Positions 7,853 to 16,376 are shown, counted from the first letter of the stretch. The stretch is DNA of 64,000 bases from Microbacterium rhizosphaerae (GCF_034120055.1 NZ_CP139368.1:2666001-2730000); one strand, 5' to 3'. Numbers and translations are program-made. Notes: generated from the sequence alone by a model not told the origin.

Positions 7853-8596
7853 ATGATGTCGCAGCTTCCCGGCTATCTGTGGGCGATCACCTTCGCGGGG
7901 GTGGTCGGCATCCTCGTGAGCACGGGCATCGTGCTCTACGGCGGCGCTGTGCGGGCGGGGCTTGACCGTCGCCGATCCGGCGGCATGACCGCCGTCGCGG
8001 CCGTGCTCTTCGGCGGATGGCTCATCGCCAGCTCCCTGATCGGCGTCGCAGGCGGCTACCGGGCACGGATAGGGCACGGGATCCCCTGGATGCCGGTGGC
8101 TGTCGTCGGCTTCCTCGTCCTGCTCCTGATGCTCGCACGGATCCCGTCGGTCCACCGCGCCCTCCGCAGTGATGGCACAGGCTCCCGGCTTCTCATCCCG
8201 CATTCGTTCCGAGTCGCCGAGGGTGTCGTCTTCCTCATTTCGATGGCTCTCGGATTCCTCCCCGCGCTGTTCGCGATCCCGGCGGGCCTCGGCGATATCG
8301 CGATCGGGATCGCCGCGCCACTCGTCGCGCAACGGCTGAACAGTGGCACGGGCGAGCGGGCCCCGAGGCGATTCAGCCTGCTCGGAATGGCGGATCTCAT
8401 CGTCGCGCTGGGGCTCGGCGGCCTCGTCGGCTTCCAGCTCGTACCGTTCATCCCCGCGGCGCCGGCCATCAGCAGCCTGCCCCTCGTTCTCATCCCGACC
8501 GTCGGGGTGCCACTCTTGCTGGCTCTGCACGTGACATCACTGTCGGCCTTGCGGTCCGCTCGAAGCTCAGCGCGAACCCCCGCGCTCGCCGGGTGA
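7853..8596 (+). CDS. Multi-pass membrane protein under probable HxlR control
   Basis: A 247-residue hydrophobic protein with about seven membrane segments, near residues 6-27, 42-62, 78-98, 120-142, 144-158, 178-200 and 203-228. Arg-rich loops suggest cytoplasmic turns. Two ATGs in tandem (7853, 7856) follow GAAGGAGC. I see no transporter or enzyme motif and do not recognise the family. Because its only neighbour is a divergent HxlR regulator with a shared palindrome, it may act in export or tolerance of whatever that regulator senses. Confidence 0.8.
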   Translation: MMSQLPGYLWAITFAGVVGILVSTGIVLYGGAVRAGLDRRRSGGMTAVAAVLFGGWLIASSLIGVAGGYRARIGHGIPWMPVAVVGFLVLLLMLARIPSVHRALRSDGTGSRLLIPHSFRVAEGVVFLISMALGFLPALFAIPAGLGDIAIGIAAPLVAQRLNSGTGERAPRRFSLLGMADLIVALGLGGLVGFQLVPFIPAAPAISSLPLVLIPTVGVPLLLALHVTSLSALRSARSSARTPALAG

Positions 8597-8713
8597 GCTG
8601 AGCACGCCCGCGCCCAGCGCGAGGGCGAGACAGACCCACTGGACGAGCGCGATGGACTACTTGCGGACGAGAAGGACGCAGGTCGCCAGAAATCCGCGGA
8701 ATTATGCGGCCAG

Positions 8714-8758
8714 TCAGACGTTGAAGCGGAACTCCACGGCATCACCGTTCACGATGAT
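8714..8758 (-). pseudogene. Orphan 3' end of ychF, separated from its gene
   Basis: On the minus strand these 15 codons read IIVNGDAVEFRFNV followed by a stop. That is the normal C-terminus of the YchF/Obg-like GTPase family (E. coli YchF also ends in Phe-Asn-Val). The working ychF gene ends 0.9 kb away with a different tail. The fragment therefore marks the original gene end, displaced by an insertion. Within it, 8723-8738 is identical to 9654-9669 inside ychF. Confidence 0.75.
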
Positions 8759-9189
8759 GGCTCAGCTTCGGGAACGGCGAGGAATCGACGGGCGACGTCT
8801 TCGAGGCGTTTCATGAGTGACCACTCAAGTTCGGCGGACGCAGTGCGGAGAATCACGACCGTAGTGTCTTCAGCACCAGCAAGCAACTCACTGAGGCGGG
8901 CCGGCCGATCTGAACCGGCCACGATGCCAAGCACCGTCACCTCGATACCCTCAAGGCTCATCCGACTGGGGGCGACAGACCAATAGCCAACTCGCCACTC
9001 GCGTGAAATCCCCCGCTGAGAACCCGACAGGAGGCGGACACCGCTAAGGACTTGGCGCCGCTCGGCCTTTCGCGCCCAGGCCCGTCGAAAGCCAACCCGC
9101 GCCAGCGAGTCACCGAGCATTCCGCCGATGAGATCGCCGATGAGATCCGCGAGCATGTCGGGTCTCCTCCAAAGGTCTATCTGTGACAA
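8749..9189 (-). CDS. Unrecognised protein carried in the ychF-end insertion
   Basis: A 146-residue protein of unknown family. It has a short amphipathic N-terminus with two Leu-Ile-Gly repeats (about residues 13-25) and a basic helix (about 30-45). A mixed beta region with Trp-Arg-Val-Gly-Tyr-Trp (about 65-72) follows, then an acidic C-terminal helix. There is no clear membrane segment. ATGs at 9189 and 9156 are both possible; the second would start MLADLIGD. The TGA overlaps the displaced ychF end. Lines 8821 and 8941 count 60% GC by hand, lower than flanking ychF, which fits transfer. Confidence 0.6.
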   Translation of the reverse strand: MSQIDLWRRPDMLADLIGDLIGGMLGDSLARVGFRRAWARKAERRQVLSGVRLLSGSQRGISREWRVGYWSVAPSRMSLEGIEVTVLGIVAGSDRPARLSELLAGAEDTTVVILRTASAELEWSLMKRLEDVARRFLAVPEAEPSS

Positions 9190-9228
9190 CGCTCCACGAT
9201 ATCGACGTTCACTATTGCGCGTTTCGCT

Positions 9229-9627
9229 TCAATGCGCGCGGGCCGCTGGGTGAGTCGCGGCCCCGGGTTGTTCGTACACCCGCCTGAGTGCGCGTGCGCC
9301 CGCCGTGGAGACCCACCCGAGCAATCCGAAGACGATCACGAGTCCCGCTGCAATGCACAGCAGCGGCATCTGCAGGAGGAGGCACACGACGCCGAACAGC
9401 GCGCCGACGGATGGCAGTACCCAACCAGGGATCCGGTTCGAAAGCCGGTCCCACCGCGGGCTGTGTGCCCAAATTGCAGCAGCCTCGGCTACCTGCGGGT
9501 CGGGATGCCGCTCACCGGTGTTCGCGAGACGGAAGACCTCCCGGCGGGCAGGTGCGCCCAGGCGCTTCCACTCGACTCGGTTCCTAGAGGCCATCGCAGC
9601 ATCAGAACCCGAACCTGAACTGGCCAT
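9229..9627 (-). CDS. Small two-helix membrane protein coupled to ychF
   Basis: A protein of about 132 residues. A hydrophilic, basic N-terminus (to about residue 65) is followed by two membrane helices (about 67-87 and 89-108) and a short His/Ala-rich tail. Starts GTG 9630 and ATG 9627 are adjacent; the ychF stop TGA is 9629-9627, so translation is probably coupled. It lies inside the direct-repeat-bounded insertion and has no recognised family. An association with membranes is all that can be said. Confidence 0.65.
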   Translation of the reverse strand: MASSGSGSDAAMASRNRVEWKRLGAPARREVFRLANTGERHPDPQVAEAAAIWAHSPRWDRLSNRIPGWVLPSVGALFGVVCLLLQMPLLCIAAGLVIVFGLLGWVSTAGARALRRVYEQPGAATHPAARAH

Positions 9628-10724
9628 CACTTCGAACCGCTAGATGTCTGTCCGAAGCGGAACTCCACGACGTCGCCGTCCTGCATCACGTAGTCCTTGC
9701 CCTCCATGCGCGCCTTGCCGTGCGCGCGGGCCTCGTGCACGGAGCCCAGGTCGATCAGATCCTGGAAGTGGATCACCTCGGCCTTGATGAAGCCCTTCTC
9801 GAAGTCCGTGTGGATGACGCCGGCGGCCTGGGGAGCCTTCCAGCCCTTGCCGATCGTCCAGGCTCGCGCCTCCTTGGGACCGGCGGTGAGGTAGGTCTGC
9901 AAGCCGAGCGTGTCGAAGCCGATGCGGGCGAGCTGGTCGAGCCCCGACTCGTCCTGACCGGTCGAGGCGAGCAGCTCCGCCGCATCCTCGGGGTCGAGGT
10001 CCATCAGCTCCGACTCGATCTTCGCGTCCAGGAACACGGCCTGGGCGGGGGCGACCAGGGCTGCCAGTTCCGCCTTGCGCGCCGCATCCGTCAGCACCGC
10101 CTCATCCACGTTGAACACGAAGATGACGGGCTTCGCGGTAAGCAGGCCCAGCTCGCGGATCGGCTCGAGATCGATCCCGGATGCCGACAGCAGCACGCCG
10201 CGCTCCAGCGCGTCCTTCGCCTGCAGCGCCGTCGAGAGCACGACGGGCTCGATCTTCTTGCCCCGCACTTCCTTCTCGTACCGTGCGATCGCCTTCTCGA
10301 GCGTCTCGAGGTCGGCGAGCATCAGCTCGGCGTTGATCGTCTCCATGTCGTTCTGCGGGTTCACCGCGCCCTCGACGTGGACGACATCGTCGTCGGCGAA
10401 GCCGCGCACGACCTGGGCGATCGCATCCGCCTCGCGGATGTTCGCGAGGAACTTGTTGCCGAGCCCCTCCCCCTCGGATGCGCCGCGCACGATGCCCGCG
10501 ATGTCGACGAACGACACGACAGCCGGCACGAGGCGCTCGCTGTGGAACACGTCGGCCAGCTGCTGCAGCCGCGGATCGGGCAGGTTCACAACCCCGACGT
10601 TGGGCTCGATCGTCGCGAACGGGTAGTTCGCCGCGAGCACCTGGTTCTTGGTCAGGGCGTTGAAGAGAGTGGACTTGCCGACATTGGGCAGTCCGACGAT
10701 TCCGATGGTGAGAGCCACGGGCAT
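9627..10724 (-). CDS. ychF: Redox-regulated ATPase YchF with an altered C-terminus
   Basis: This OBG-family P-loop ATPase binds ribosomes and is linked to stress responses. Visible motifs are the P-loop GLPNVGKS near residue 11, DIAGIVRGASEGEGLGNKFL (G3/switch region), NVDEAVL at the Asn-x-x-Asp-like position and a C-terminal TGS-type domain ending DGDVVEFRF. From the GTG at 10718 the length would be 363. Replacing the last 8 residues (GQTSSGSK) by the family Asn-Val would give 357, the usual actinobacterial length. That normal ending lies at 8714-8758. The ATG at 10724 is the other possible start. Confidence 0.95.
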   Translation of the reverse strand: MPVALTIGIVGLPNVGKSTLFNALTKNQVLAANYPFATIEPNVGVVNLPDPRLQQLADVFHSERLVPAVVSFVDIAGIVRGASEGEGLGNKFLANIREADAIAQVVRGFADDDVVHVEGAVNPQNDMETINAELMLADLETLEKAIARYEKEVRGKKIEPVVLSTALQAKDALERGVLLSASGIDLEPIRELGLLTAKPVIFVFNVDEAVLTDAARKAELAALVAPAQAVFLDAKIESELMDLDPEDAAELLASTGQDESGLDQLARIGFDTLGLQTYLTAGPKEARAWTIGKGWKAPQAAGVIHTDFEKGFIKAEVIHFQDLIDLGSVHEARAHGKARMEGKDYVMQDGDVVEFRFGQTSSGSK

Positions 10725-10761
10725 CCAGTCTAGTTGGGGACGGATGCCGATCCCGGCGGGG

Positions 10762-11373
10762 TCAGTCGGGGTCGACCCGCCAGCGCATGAGCACGTTGCC
10801 CGATTCCTCCCAGACACGTGTCTCGAGGAGCTTGAGGGCGACCAGCGGCTTCGCATCGAACAGCGCAACGCCGGATCCTGCGATGAGCGGGAACGTCACG
10901 AGGTGCAGCTCGTCGACGAGGCCGGCGTTCATCATGTCGTTCCAGAGCACCCGCCCGAGCAGGATCAGGATGCCGCGCCCCTCCTCGCTCTTCAGGGCCG
11001 CGACCTCGGCCCGGGCATCGGCCACGCGAACGATGCGGACGTTGTCGTACGGCGCGAGATCGCCCTCCGTGATCGTGTCGGACACGACGATCTTCTCGAC
11101 GCCCAGGATGAGACCGGCGAATTCGCGGCGGATGGCCGTCGCATCCGGGTCCCCCTGCACTCCGGCCCAGTAGCCGAGGTTGCCGAGCGTCGATCGGCGG
11201 CCCGAGAGGATCAGCGTGTCGGATCGGCGCAGCAGCTCGGTCGTATAGAAGTCGAACGAGTCGGCGCCGCAGTAGTCGGGGTGCTGGTGCTCGAAGAACG
11301 AGCCGATGTCGTGGTCGTCGTCCTCGTAGCGACCGTCGACGGTGACGAAATTGCAGACAGTGAGGGTGCGCAC
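10762..11373 (-). CDS. Dihydrofolate reductase family protein (RibD C-terminal fold)
   Basis: A 203-residue DHFR-like protein. It opens TVCNFVTVDGRYEDDDHDIG, has an Ile-Leu-Ser-Gly-Arg-Arg-Ser-Thr segment (about 55-62) and then Val-Val-Ser-Asp-Thr. A Gly-Arg-Val-Leu stretch and the PLIAGSGVALF ending follow. It probably binds NADPH; the substrate is unknown. It is distinct from the other family member at 882-1490, and its acidic N-terminal loop differs. It lies 38 nt beyond the ychF start on the same strand, so it may be co-transcribed with ychF. Confidence 0.88.
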   Translation of the reverse strand: MRTLTVCNFVTVDGRYEDDDHDIGSFFEHQHPDYCGADSFDFYTTELLRRSDTLILSGRRSTLGNLGYWAGVQGDPDATAIRREFAGLILGVEKIVVSDTITEGDLAPYDNVRIVRVADARAEVAALKSEEGRGILILLGRVLWNDMMNAGLVDELHLVTFPLIAGSGVALFDAKPLVALKLLETRVWEESGNVLMRWRVDPD

Positions 11374-11433
11374 GCGCCGAACGCTACCCGTCTCCTCCGA
11401 CCCTCGTCACCGGCACCGTCACGGGCCATACTG

Positions 11434-12096
11434 ATGGCCGTGGATGACTGCTGCGCTCCGCGCACCCCCGACGGCTACGAGCGAGAGTTCGACGCCCGGT
11501 TCGCGCGTCGCCTCGCGACGCGGTATCGCCGCGCGGGCCTGACGCCGAGTGCCCGCCTGATTCTCGAGTTCGCGTCATCGATCGGCCTCGAAGGGTCGTC
11601 ACTGCTCGAGATCGGCGGGGGCATCGGGGACATCCAGCTCGAAGCGCTGAGGAACGGCGCATCCCACGCCACCAACGTCGAGCTGTCTTCCGCGTACGAG
11701 CCCGAGGCGGCTCGCCTCCTCGAGGAGTCCGGCTTCCGCGATCGCGCCACCAGGATGCTGGGCATCGACGTCGCGGGCACCCCGGAGGCCGTCGAGCCGG
11801 CGGACATCGTCGTGCTGCATCGCGTCGTGTGCTGCTACCCGGACTACGAGCGGCTGCTCGGGGCGGCGGCCGGGCGCGGCAGGCGCGCCGTCGTCTTCAG
11901 CTATCCGGTGCGCAGCTGGATGACCCGCGCGAGCGTGCGCGCCGTCAATGCGTGGAGCGTCCTGAATCGCAGGTCGTACCGGATGTTCGCGCACGCTCCG
12001 GACGACATGGTCTCGGTGCTGCGCGCACGCGGGTTCGAGACCCGGTATCGCGGCGGCACCGGACCCTGGCGGATCGTCGGCGCCGTCCGCGTCTGA
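11434..12096 (+). CDS. Class I SAM-dependent methyltransferase
   Basis: A 220-residue Rossmann-fold methyltransferase. Motif I is LEIGGGIGDIQLEAL (about residues 51-66), followed by an acidic strand end (NVELS) that should bind the ribose of SAM and by an IVVLHRVVCCYPDY motif IV region. The two adjacent Cys and the Tyr-Pro-x-Tyr are typical of magnesium-protoporphyrin-like and small-molecule methyltransferases, but the substrate is unknown. The ATG at 11434 was chosen because coding character begins there. It is convergent with, and 4 nt from, another methyltransferase gene. Confidence 0.85.
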   Translation: MAVDDCCAPRTPDGYEREFDARFARRLATRYRRAGLTPSARLILEFASSIGLEGSSLLEIGGGIGDIQLEALRNGASHATNVELSSAYEPEAARLLEESGFRDRATRMLGIDVAGTPEAVEPADIVVLHRVVCCYPDYERLLGAAAGRGRRAVVFSYPVRSWMTRASVRAVNAWSVLNRRSYRMFAHAPDDMVSVLRARGFETRYRGGTGPWRIVGAVRV

Positions 12097-12100
12097 CGTT

Positions 12101-12850
12101 CTACGGCCGGACGGCGCGGAAGGCGCGCGTCACGTACGGCAGCTCGATGACGGCATCCTCCGTCGCTCCGACGCGGTCGAAGAGCGCCGCGAGCCCGCGC
12201 TCGATCCGCGCGCGATCGTCCGGCTCGGCGGTGAGGAGGTAGCTGCGCGAGCGTGCCATGTCGAACAGCGCGTCGCGGGTCATGGGCCGCATCCACGCCC
12301 AGCTCTGCCATTCGAGAGCCCCGAACGGCTCCCCGACCACCGGGCCGCCCTCGGCGATCATGATCTCGGCGTTGCTGCTGTGCATGATGTCCGACATCTC
12401 CGACACCCAGTCGACGCTGTCGTCCCGGATGTTCCAGATCAGCCCGAGCACCCCGCCGGACCGCAGGACGCGCCCGGCCTCCGCAGACGCCTCCTCGACG
12501 TCGACCCAGTGCCACGCCTGCCCGAGCACGACGGCGTCGACGCTCGCGTCGGGCAACGGCATCCGTTCCGCCGTCCCGAGGAAGGTCGGGACGGCAGGAA
12601 GCTCCGCGTGCAGCCGCGCCAGCATGTCGGCATCGGGGTCGACGGCGACGGTCTGCGCCCCGATCGCCTCGACGACGCGGGTGAGCTTGCCGGTGCCGGC
12701 GCCGACGTCGACCGCACGGATCGAGGTCTGGCCGTCGGCGACGGGATCGAGCATCCATCGCACCGCTTCGACGGGGTAATCGGGCCTTCCGGACTCGTAC
12801 GTGGATGCGGCGGCGCCGAACGAGCGCGCCATCTCATCGCGTGTGGCCAT
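12101..12850 (-). CDS. Class I SAM-dependent methyltransferase (methyltransf_11 type)
   Basis: A 249-residue methyltransferase. The N-terminus MARSFGAAASTYESGRPDYP is the usual lead-in of the UbiE/Tam-like group. Motif I is AVDVGAGTGKLT (about 45-56), then VAVDPDADML, then VVLGQAWHWVD (motif IV). The Gln-Ala-Trp-His-Trp motif is common in a group of uncharacterised methyltransferases. The substrate is unknown. The ATG at 12850 is followed by this conserved lead-in. The gene is divergent from the exonuclease gene at 12941. Confidence 0.9.
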   Translation of the reverse strand: MATRDEMARSFGAAASTYESGRPDYPVEAVRWMLDPVADGQTSIRAVDVGAGTGKLTRVVEAIGAQTVAVDPDADMLARLHAELPAVPTFLGTAERMPLPDASVDAVVLGQAWHWVDVEEASAEAGRVLRSGGVLGLIWNIRDDSVDWVSEMSDIMHSSNAEIMIAEGGPVVGEPFGALEWQSWAWMRPMTRDALFDMARSRSYLLTAEPDDRARIERGLAALFDRVGATEDAVIELPYVTRAFRAVRP

Positions 12851-12940
12851 ATGCCCGAGCGTACGCCGCGCAGATGCGGATCGCGCCGCCGCTCGGCGCG
12901 CCTCCCGTCCCGCGCGACGGCGCCGGGCGACCCTGGCACC

Positions 12941-13528
12941 GTGGGATTGGATTTCACCGCGATCGACTTCGAGACGGCGAATTCCAGCAATGCGTCGGCG
13001 TGCGCGGTGGGCCTCGCCCGCGTACGCGACGGCCGCATCGTCGCCCAGGCGGGGTGGCTCATCCAGCCGCCCGCGGGACACGATGCCTTCTTCGAGATCA
13101 ACGTGGGGATCCACGGCATCCGCCCCGAGGACGTCCGGGACGCACCCACCTGGACGGCGCAGCTCGACGACCTCGCCGCGTTCGCGGGCGCGGACGTGCT
13201 CGTCGCGCACAACGCGGGATTCGACATGGCCGTACTGCGCGCCGCGTGCGACGTGACCGGGGACCTCTGTCCGCCCTACCGCTACGCGTGCAGCCTGCAG
13301 ATCGCGCGGCGGCTGTACGACCTCGAGTCCTATCGCCTCCCGTCGGTCGCGGCGGCCGCGGGCTTCACCGGCTTCGCGCACCACGACGCGGCCGCAGACG
13401 CACTCGCCTGTGCGCACATCATGATCGATGCGGCGAGGCGCACCGGAGCGGACGACATCGCCCACCTGGCCGATGCGGCCGGCGTGGAGATGCGGCGCAT
13501 CCCCGCGCCGGCGTTGTTCGCGGCCTGA
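12941..13528 (+). CDS. DnaQ-like 3'-5' exonuclease domain protein
   Basis: A 195-residue DEDD exonuclease. Exo I is the Asp-Phe-Glu-Thr motif in LDFTAIDFETAN (about residues 3-14), Exo II is VLVAHNAGFDMAVL (about 86-99), and Exo III is HHDAAADALACAHI with the catalytic His and Asp (about 147-160). It resembles the short exonucleases that act in repair or RNA end trimming rather than a full DNA polymerase epsilon subunit. A GTG at 12941 is the start that leaves the standard N-terminus. It is followed 28 nt later by rmuC, suggesting joint transcription. Confidence 0.9.
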   Translation: MGLDFTAIDFETANSSNASACAVGLARVRDGRIVAQAGWLIQPPAGHDAFFEINVGIHGIRPEDVRDAPTWTAQLDDLAAFAGADVLVAHNAGFDMAVLRAACDVTGDLCPPYRYACSLQIARRLYDLESYRLPSVAAAAGFTGFAHHDAAADALACAHIMIDAARRTGADDIAHLADAAGVEMRRIPAPALFAA

Positions 13529-13556
13529 TGTCGGAGGTTCCCGGCATCCTTCTCGC

Positions 13557-14864
13557 ATGGACGCACTGACCCTCGCCGTGATCGCCGTCGTCGGCATCGG
13601 CATCGGCGCACTCGCCGGCTGGTTCGCCGGGCTCGCGCGCGGCGCGAACCGCGAGAGCGCCGTGCGCGCGGATCTCGCGTCGCGTACGGCAGCGGCGGAG
13701 GCGGCGCGGGATGCTGCGCAGGGCGAGCTCCGGCGGCAGGTCGCCCTGTACCGCGAGCTCGTCGCTCAGGCGCGTGACGATCAGGCCGCGCGCGAGGAGC
13801 GCGAGCGGCGCGAGCAGCAGGTGCTGCGCGCGCTCGCCCCCGTGCGCGAGACGCTGGAGACCATGCAGCTCAAGGTCGACGACCTCGAGCGCGACCGGCA
13901 GCACCAGTTCGGGATGGTGGCGGAGCAGCTGCGGCAGACGCGCGTGAGCGGCGAGGCGCTCCGGGCGACCACGGAGTCCCTCGCCAGTGCGCTGCGCTCC
14001 GGCGCGACACGCGGCGTGTGGGGCGAGACGCAGCTGCGCCGCGTCGTCGAGGCGGCGGGTCTCACGCGGTACGTCGACTTCGACACGCAGACGTCGATCC
14101 AGACGGATGCGGGCGCCGGCCGTCCCGACATGGTCATCCGCCTTCCCGGCGGGCGGGCGCTGGCCGTCGACGCGAAGGTGCCGCTCGACGCCTACCTCGA
14201 GGCGAGCGCGATCCCGATCACAGCCCAGGGCGATGACGGTGCGCGGCGCGCGGCACTGCTGGGCAAGCATGTGAAGGCCGTGCGCGCCCACATCGACGCC
14301 CTGGCGCGCAAGACGTACTGGGCCGGAATCGGCGCGAGCCCCGAATTCGTCGTCTGCTTCATTCCGAGCGAATCGTTGCTCGCCGCAGCGCTCGAGGAGG
14401 ACCCGGCGCTGCTCGACTACGCGTTCGGCAAGCGGGTCGCCCTCGCCTCGCCGGTCAACCTCTGGGCGGTGCTCAAGACGGTGGCGTACACGTGGACCCA
14501 GCAGGACGTCACGCAGGAGGCCCGGCAGCTGTTCGAGCTCGGCACACAGCTCTACGAGCGGCTGGGCACCCTCGCCGGCCACGCCGACGACATGCGCCGC
14601 GCGATCGAGCGGACGGTGGACACCTACAACCGCTTCGCGGGCGCGCTCGAGTCGCGCGTGCTCGTGACGGCGCGGCGGTTCCCGGGGATCGACGAGACGA
14701 AGCTGGACGCCCTCGGGGTGCCGGCGACGATCGAGCGGACGCCTCGGCGTCTGGTCGCGGACGAACTCGCGCTCGCGCCGGACGAGCCCGTGCTCACCGC
14801 AGACGAGCCCGTGCTCACCGCAGACCTGGGAGACCTGCGAGAGCGGCTCGCCGAGTCGGAGTGA
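13557..14864 (+). CDS. rmuC: DNA recombination protein RmuC
   Basis: A 435-residue RmuC: an N-terminal membrane helix (residues 4-24), a long charged coiled coil (about 30-135), then the RmuC nuclease-fold domain. Typical segments are GATRGVWGETQLRRVVEAAG, RPDMVIRLPGGRALAVDAKVPLDAY (the Asp-Ala-Lys is the PD-(D/E)XK-like centre), FIPSESLLAAALEEDP and LASPVNLWAVLKTVAYTW. The family limits inversions and is thought to process structured DNA near the membrane. Near the end, 14781-14822 carries a tandem 21-nt duplication encoding two copies of a seven-residue DEPVLTA unit. Confidence 0.93.
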   Translation: MDALTLAVIAVVGIGIGALAGWFAGLARGANRESAVRADLASRTAAAEAARDAAQGELRRQVALYRELVAQARDDQAAREERERREQQVLRALAPVRETLETMQLKVDDLERDRQHQFGMVAEQLRQTRVSGEALRATTESLASALRSGATRGVWGETQLRRVVEAAGLTRYVDFDTQTSIQTDAGAGRPDMVIRLPGGRALAVDAKVPLDAYLEASAIPITAQGDDGARRAALLGKHVKAVRAHIDALARKTYWAGIGASPEFVVCFIPSESLLAAALEEDPALLDYAFGKRVALASPVNLWAVLKTVAYTWTQQDVTQEARQLFELGTQLYERLGTLAGHADDMRRAIERTVDTYNRFAGALESRVLVTARRFPGIDETKLDALGVPATIERTPRRLVADELALAPDEPVLTADEPVLTADLGDLRERLAESE

Positions 14865-14880
14865 TGGCCGTGAGGCCCGG

Positions 14881-15099
14881 TCAGACGAGACCCTGCGGGA
14901 TGAAGTTCATGAGCGCGATGACCGCGAGAGTGACGCCGACGAAGGCGCCGACGAGCCACCATGCGCTGATCTGATGTCCCTCATCGCGACGCACTCGGAA
15001 CAGGACGTCCGGGCGTCGCGCCGGATCATGGGCGTGCGCGTTCGCCACGACCGCCTGAGCGCCCGTGCGAACGGGAGGTTCACCTGCAGGACCTGCCAT
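14881..15099 (-). CDS. Small single-helix membrane protein
   Basis: A 72-residue protein with a hydrophilic His/Ala/Arg-rich N-terminus and one membrane helix near the C-terminus (about residues 46-68). It ends MNFIPQGLV. A strong AGAGGGGA ribosome site lies about 8 nt before the ATG at 15099, which supports translation. It lies downstream of glpX (97 nt) in the same direction and converges with rmuC. The family is not recognised. Confidence 0.7.
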   Translation of the reverse strand: MAGPAGEPPVRTGAQAVVANAHAHDPARRPDVLFRVRRDEGHQISAWWLVGAFVGVTLAVIALMNFIPQGLV

Positions 15100-15195
15100 G
15101 ACCGGTCCCCTCTCGTGCTGTGTGCGGGACCTTCTGATTGTGCCAGAGAACCGCCCCGCGCATGCGGAGCGCGCTCCCAGACTGGTCCGAGCCGC

Positions 15196-16185
15196 CTACA
15201 GCCACTTGGAGACGAGGTGCTCCGACGAGATCCGGCGCAGCGTCCCGGAGACACCGCGGAGCACGACGCTCTCGGTGTAGAGGTAGCCCCCCTCGCGGCG
15301 CACACCGGCCACGAGAGCCCCGTCGGTCACACCCGTCGCGACGAACAGCGTGTTGTTGCCCTGGACCATCTCGTCGGCCTCGTACACGTACCCGTCGAGT
15401 TTCAATCCGGCGTCGATGCCGCGCTGTTTCTCGTCGTCGTCGCGCGCCCAGAGACGGCCCTGGATGTGGCCGCCGAGCGCCTTGATCGCGCATGTCGTCA
15501 CGATGCCCTCCGGAGAGCCGCCGATGCCGATGCACATGTCGGTGCGGGCGTTGTGCCGCGCTGCGTTGATGCCGCCCGCGACGTCGCCGTCGCTCATGAG
15601 CCGGGTGCCCGCACCCGCCTCGCGGATCTCGGCGATGAGCTCCTCGTGGCGCGGACGATGCAGCACCGACACGACGATCTCGTCGACGGGCTTGCCGAGC
15701 GCCTTCGCCAGCCGCCGGATGTTCTCCGCGACGGGGAGGCGGATGTCCACCACGCCGACGCCCGCGGGCCCGGTGACGAGCTTGTCCATGTAGAAGACGC
15801 TGGATGCGTCGAGCATCGCACCGCTGTCTGCGACGGCGATGACCGACAGGGCGTTGTTGCGGCCCGCGGCGGTCAGCGACGTGCCGTCGATCGGGTCGAC
15901 CGCGATGTCGCACTGCGGACCGCGGCCGTTGCCGACGTGCTCGCCGTTGAAGAGCATCGGGGCGTTGTCCTTCTCGCCCTCGCCGATGACGATCGTGCCG
16001 TCGAAGTCCACCGTGCCGAGGAACGCGCGCATCGCGTCGACGGCGGCGCCGTCGGCCGCCTCCTTTGCACCTCGACCGATGAACGGAACGGCGCGGATGG
16101 CCGCGGCCTCCGTGGCGCGCACCAGTTCGAGGGCGAGGTTGCGATCGGGGCGGAGCGGGCTCATCTCGGCGGAAAGGCTGACCAT
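15196..16185 (-). CDS. glpX: Class II fructose-1,6-bisphosphatase
   Basis: GlpX hydrolyses fructose 1,6-bisphosphate in gluconeogenesis. The protein (329 residues from the ATG at 16185; an ATG at 16164 would give 322) shows the metal-binding IGEGEKDNAPM and VDPIDGTSLTAAGRNNALSV motifs of the lithium-sensitive phosphatase superfamily, then GIGGSPEGIVTTCAIKALGG. The frame extends to 16308, but the family N-terminus (SPLRPDRNLALELVRATEAA) supports a start at 16185. It is divergent from fbaA, the reverse-direction partner on the same substrate, with 191 nt between them for control. Confidence 0.95.
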   Translation of the reverse strand: MVSLSAEMSPLRPDRNLALELVRATEAAAIRAVPFIGRGAKEAADGAAVDAMRAFLGTVDFDGTIVIGEGEKDNAPMLFNGEHVGNGRGPQCDIAVDPIDGTSLTAAGRNNALSVIAVADSGAMLDASSVFYMDKLVTGPAGVGVVDIRLPVAENIRRLAKALGKPVDEIVVSVLHRPRHEELIAEIREAGAGTRLMSDGDVAGGINAARHNARTDMCIGIGGSPEGIVTTCAIKALGGHIQGRLWARDDDEKQRGIDAGLKLDGYVYEADEMVQGNNTLFVATGVTDGALVAGVRREGGYLYTESVVLRGVSGTLRRISSEHLVSKWL

Positions 16186-16376
16186 GGCGCCATGGTATTG
16201 GGCGACCGCGTCGAAAACGGTCCTTCCCTCCGCGCGCAGACCCGAAAGAAGCGCCGTTCTTGCCGCGCCGTCAGATCCCACGGTTCCGCGGGGCACAGCA
16301 TCCACCACGACATGATGGATCTTCCGCGCCTCACTAAGCTCAGTGGTGATACCCCACCACGATCGAGGAGTCGGAC

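Larger units (their letters stand above)
8723..9669. repeat. Direct repeat bounding an insertion at the ychF 3' end
   Basis: GAAGCGGAACTCCACG occurs at 8723-8738 and at 9654-9669. Similarity continues for another 12 nt with only transition differences (24 of 28 positions equal overall). Both copies encode the same stretch of the YchF C-terminus (Val-Glu-Phe-Arg-Phe). The ~930 bp between them holds two small genes and no integrase. This is the pattern left when an element integrates into the 3' end of a conserved gene and brings its own copy of that end. Confidence 0.7.

Noticed and set aside
14780..14823. 21-nt duplication in rmuC as a possible repeat protein domain
   Set aside because: Only two copies, in a non-conserved C-terminal tail. 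Simple slippage explains it.
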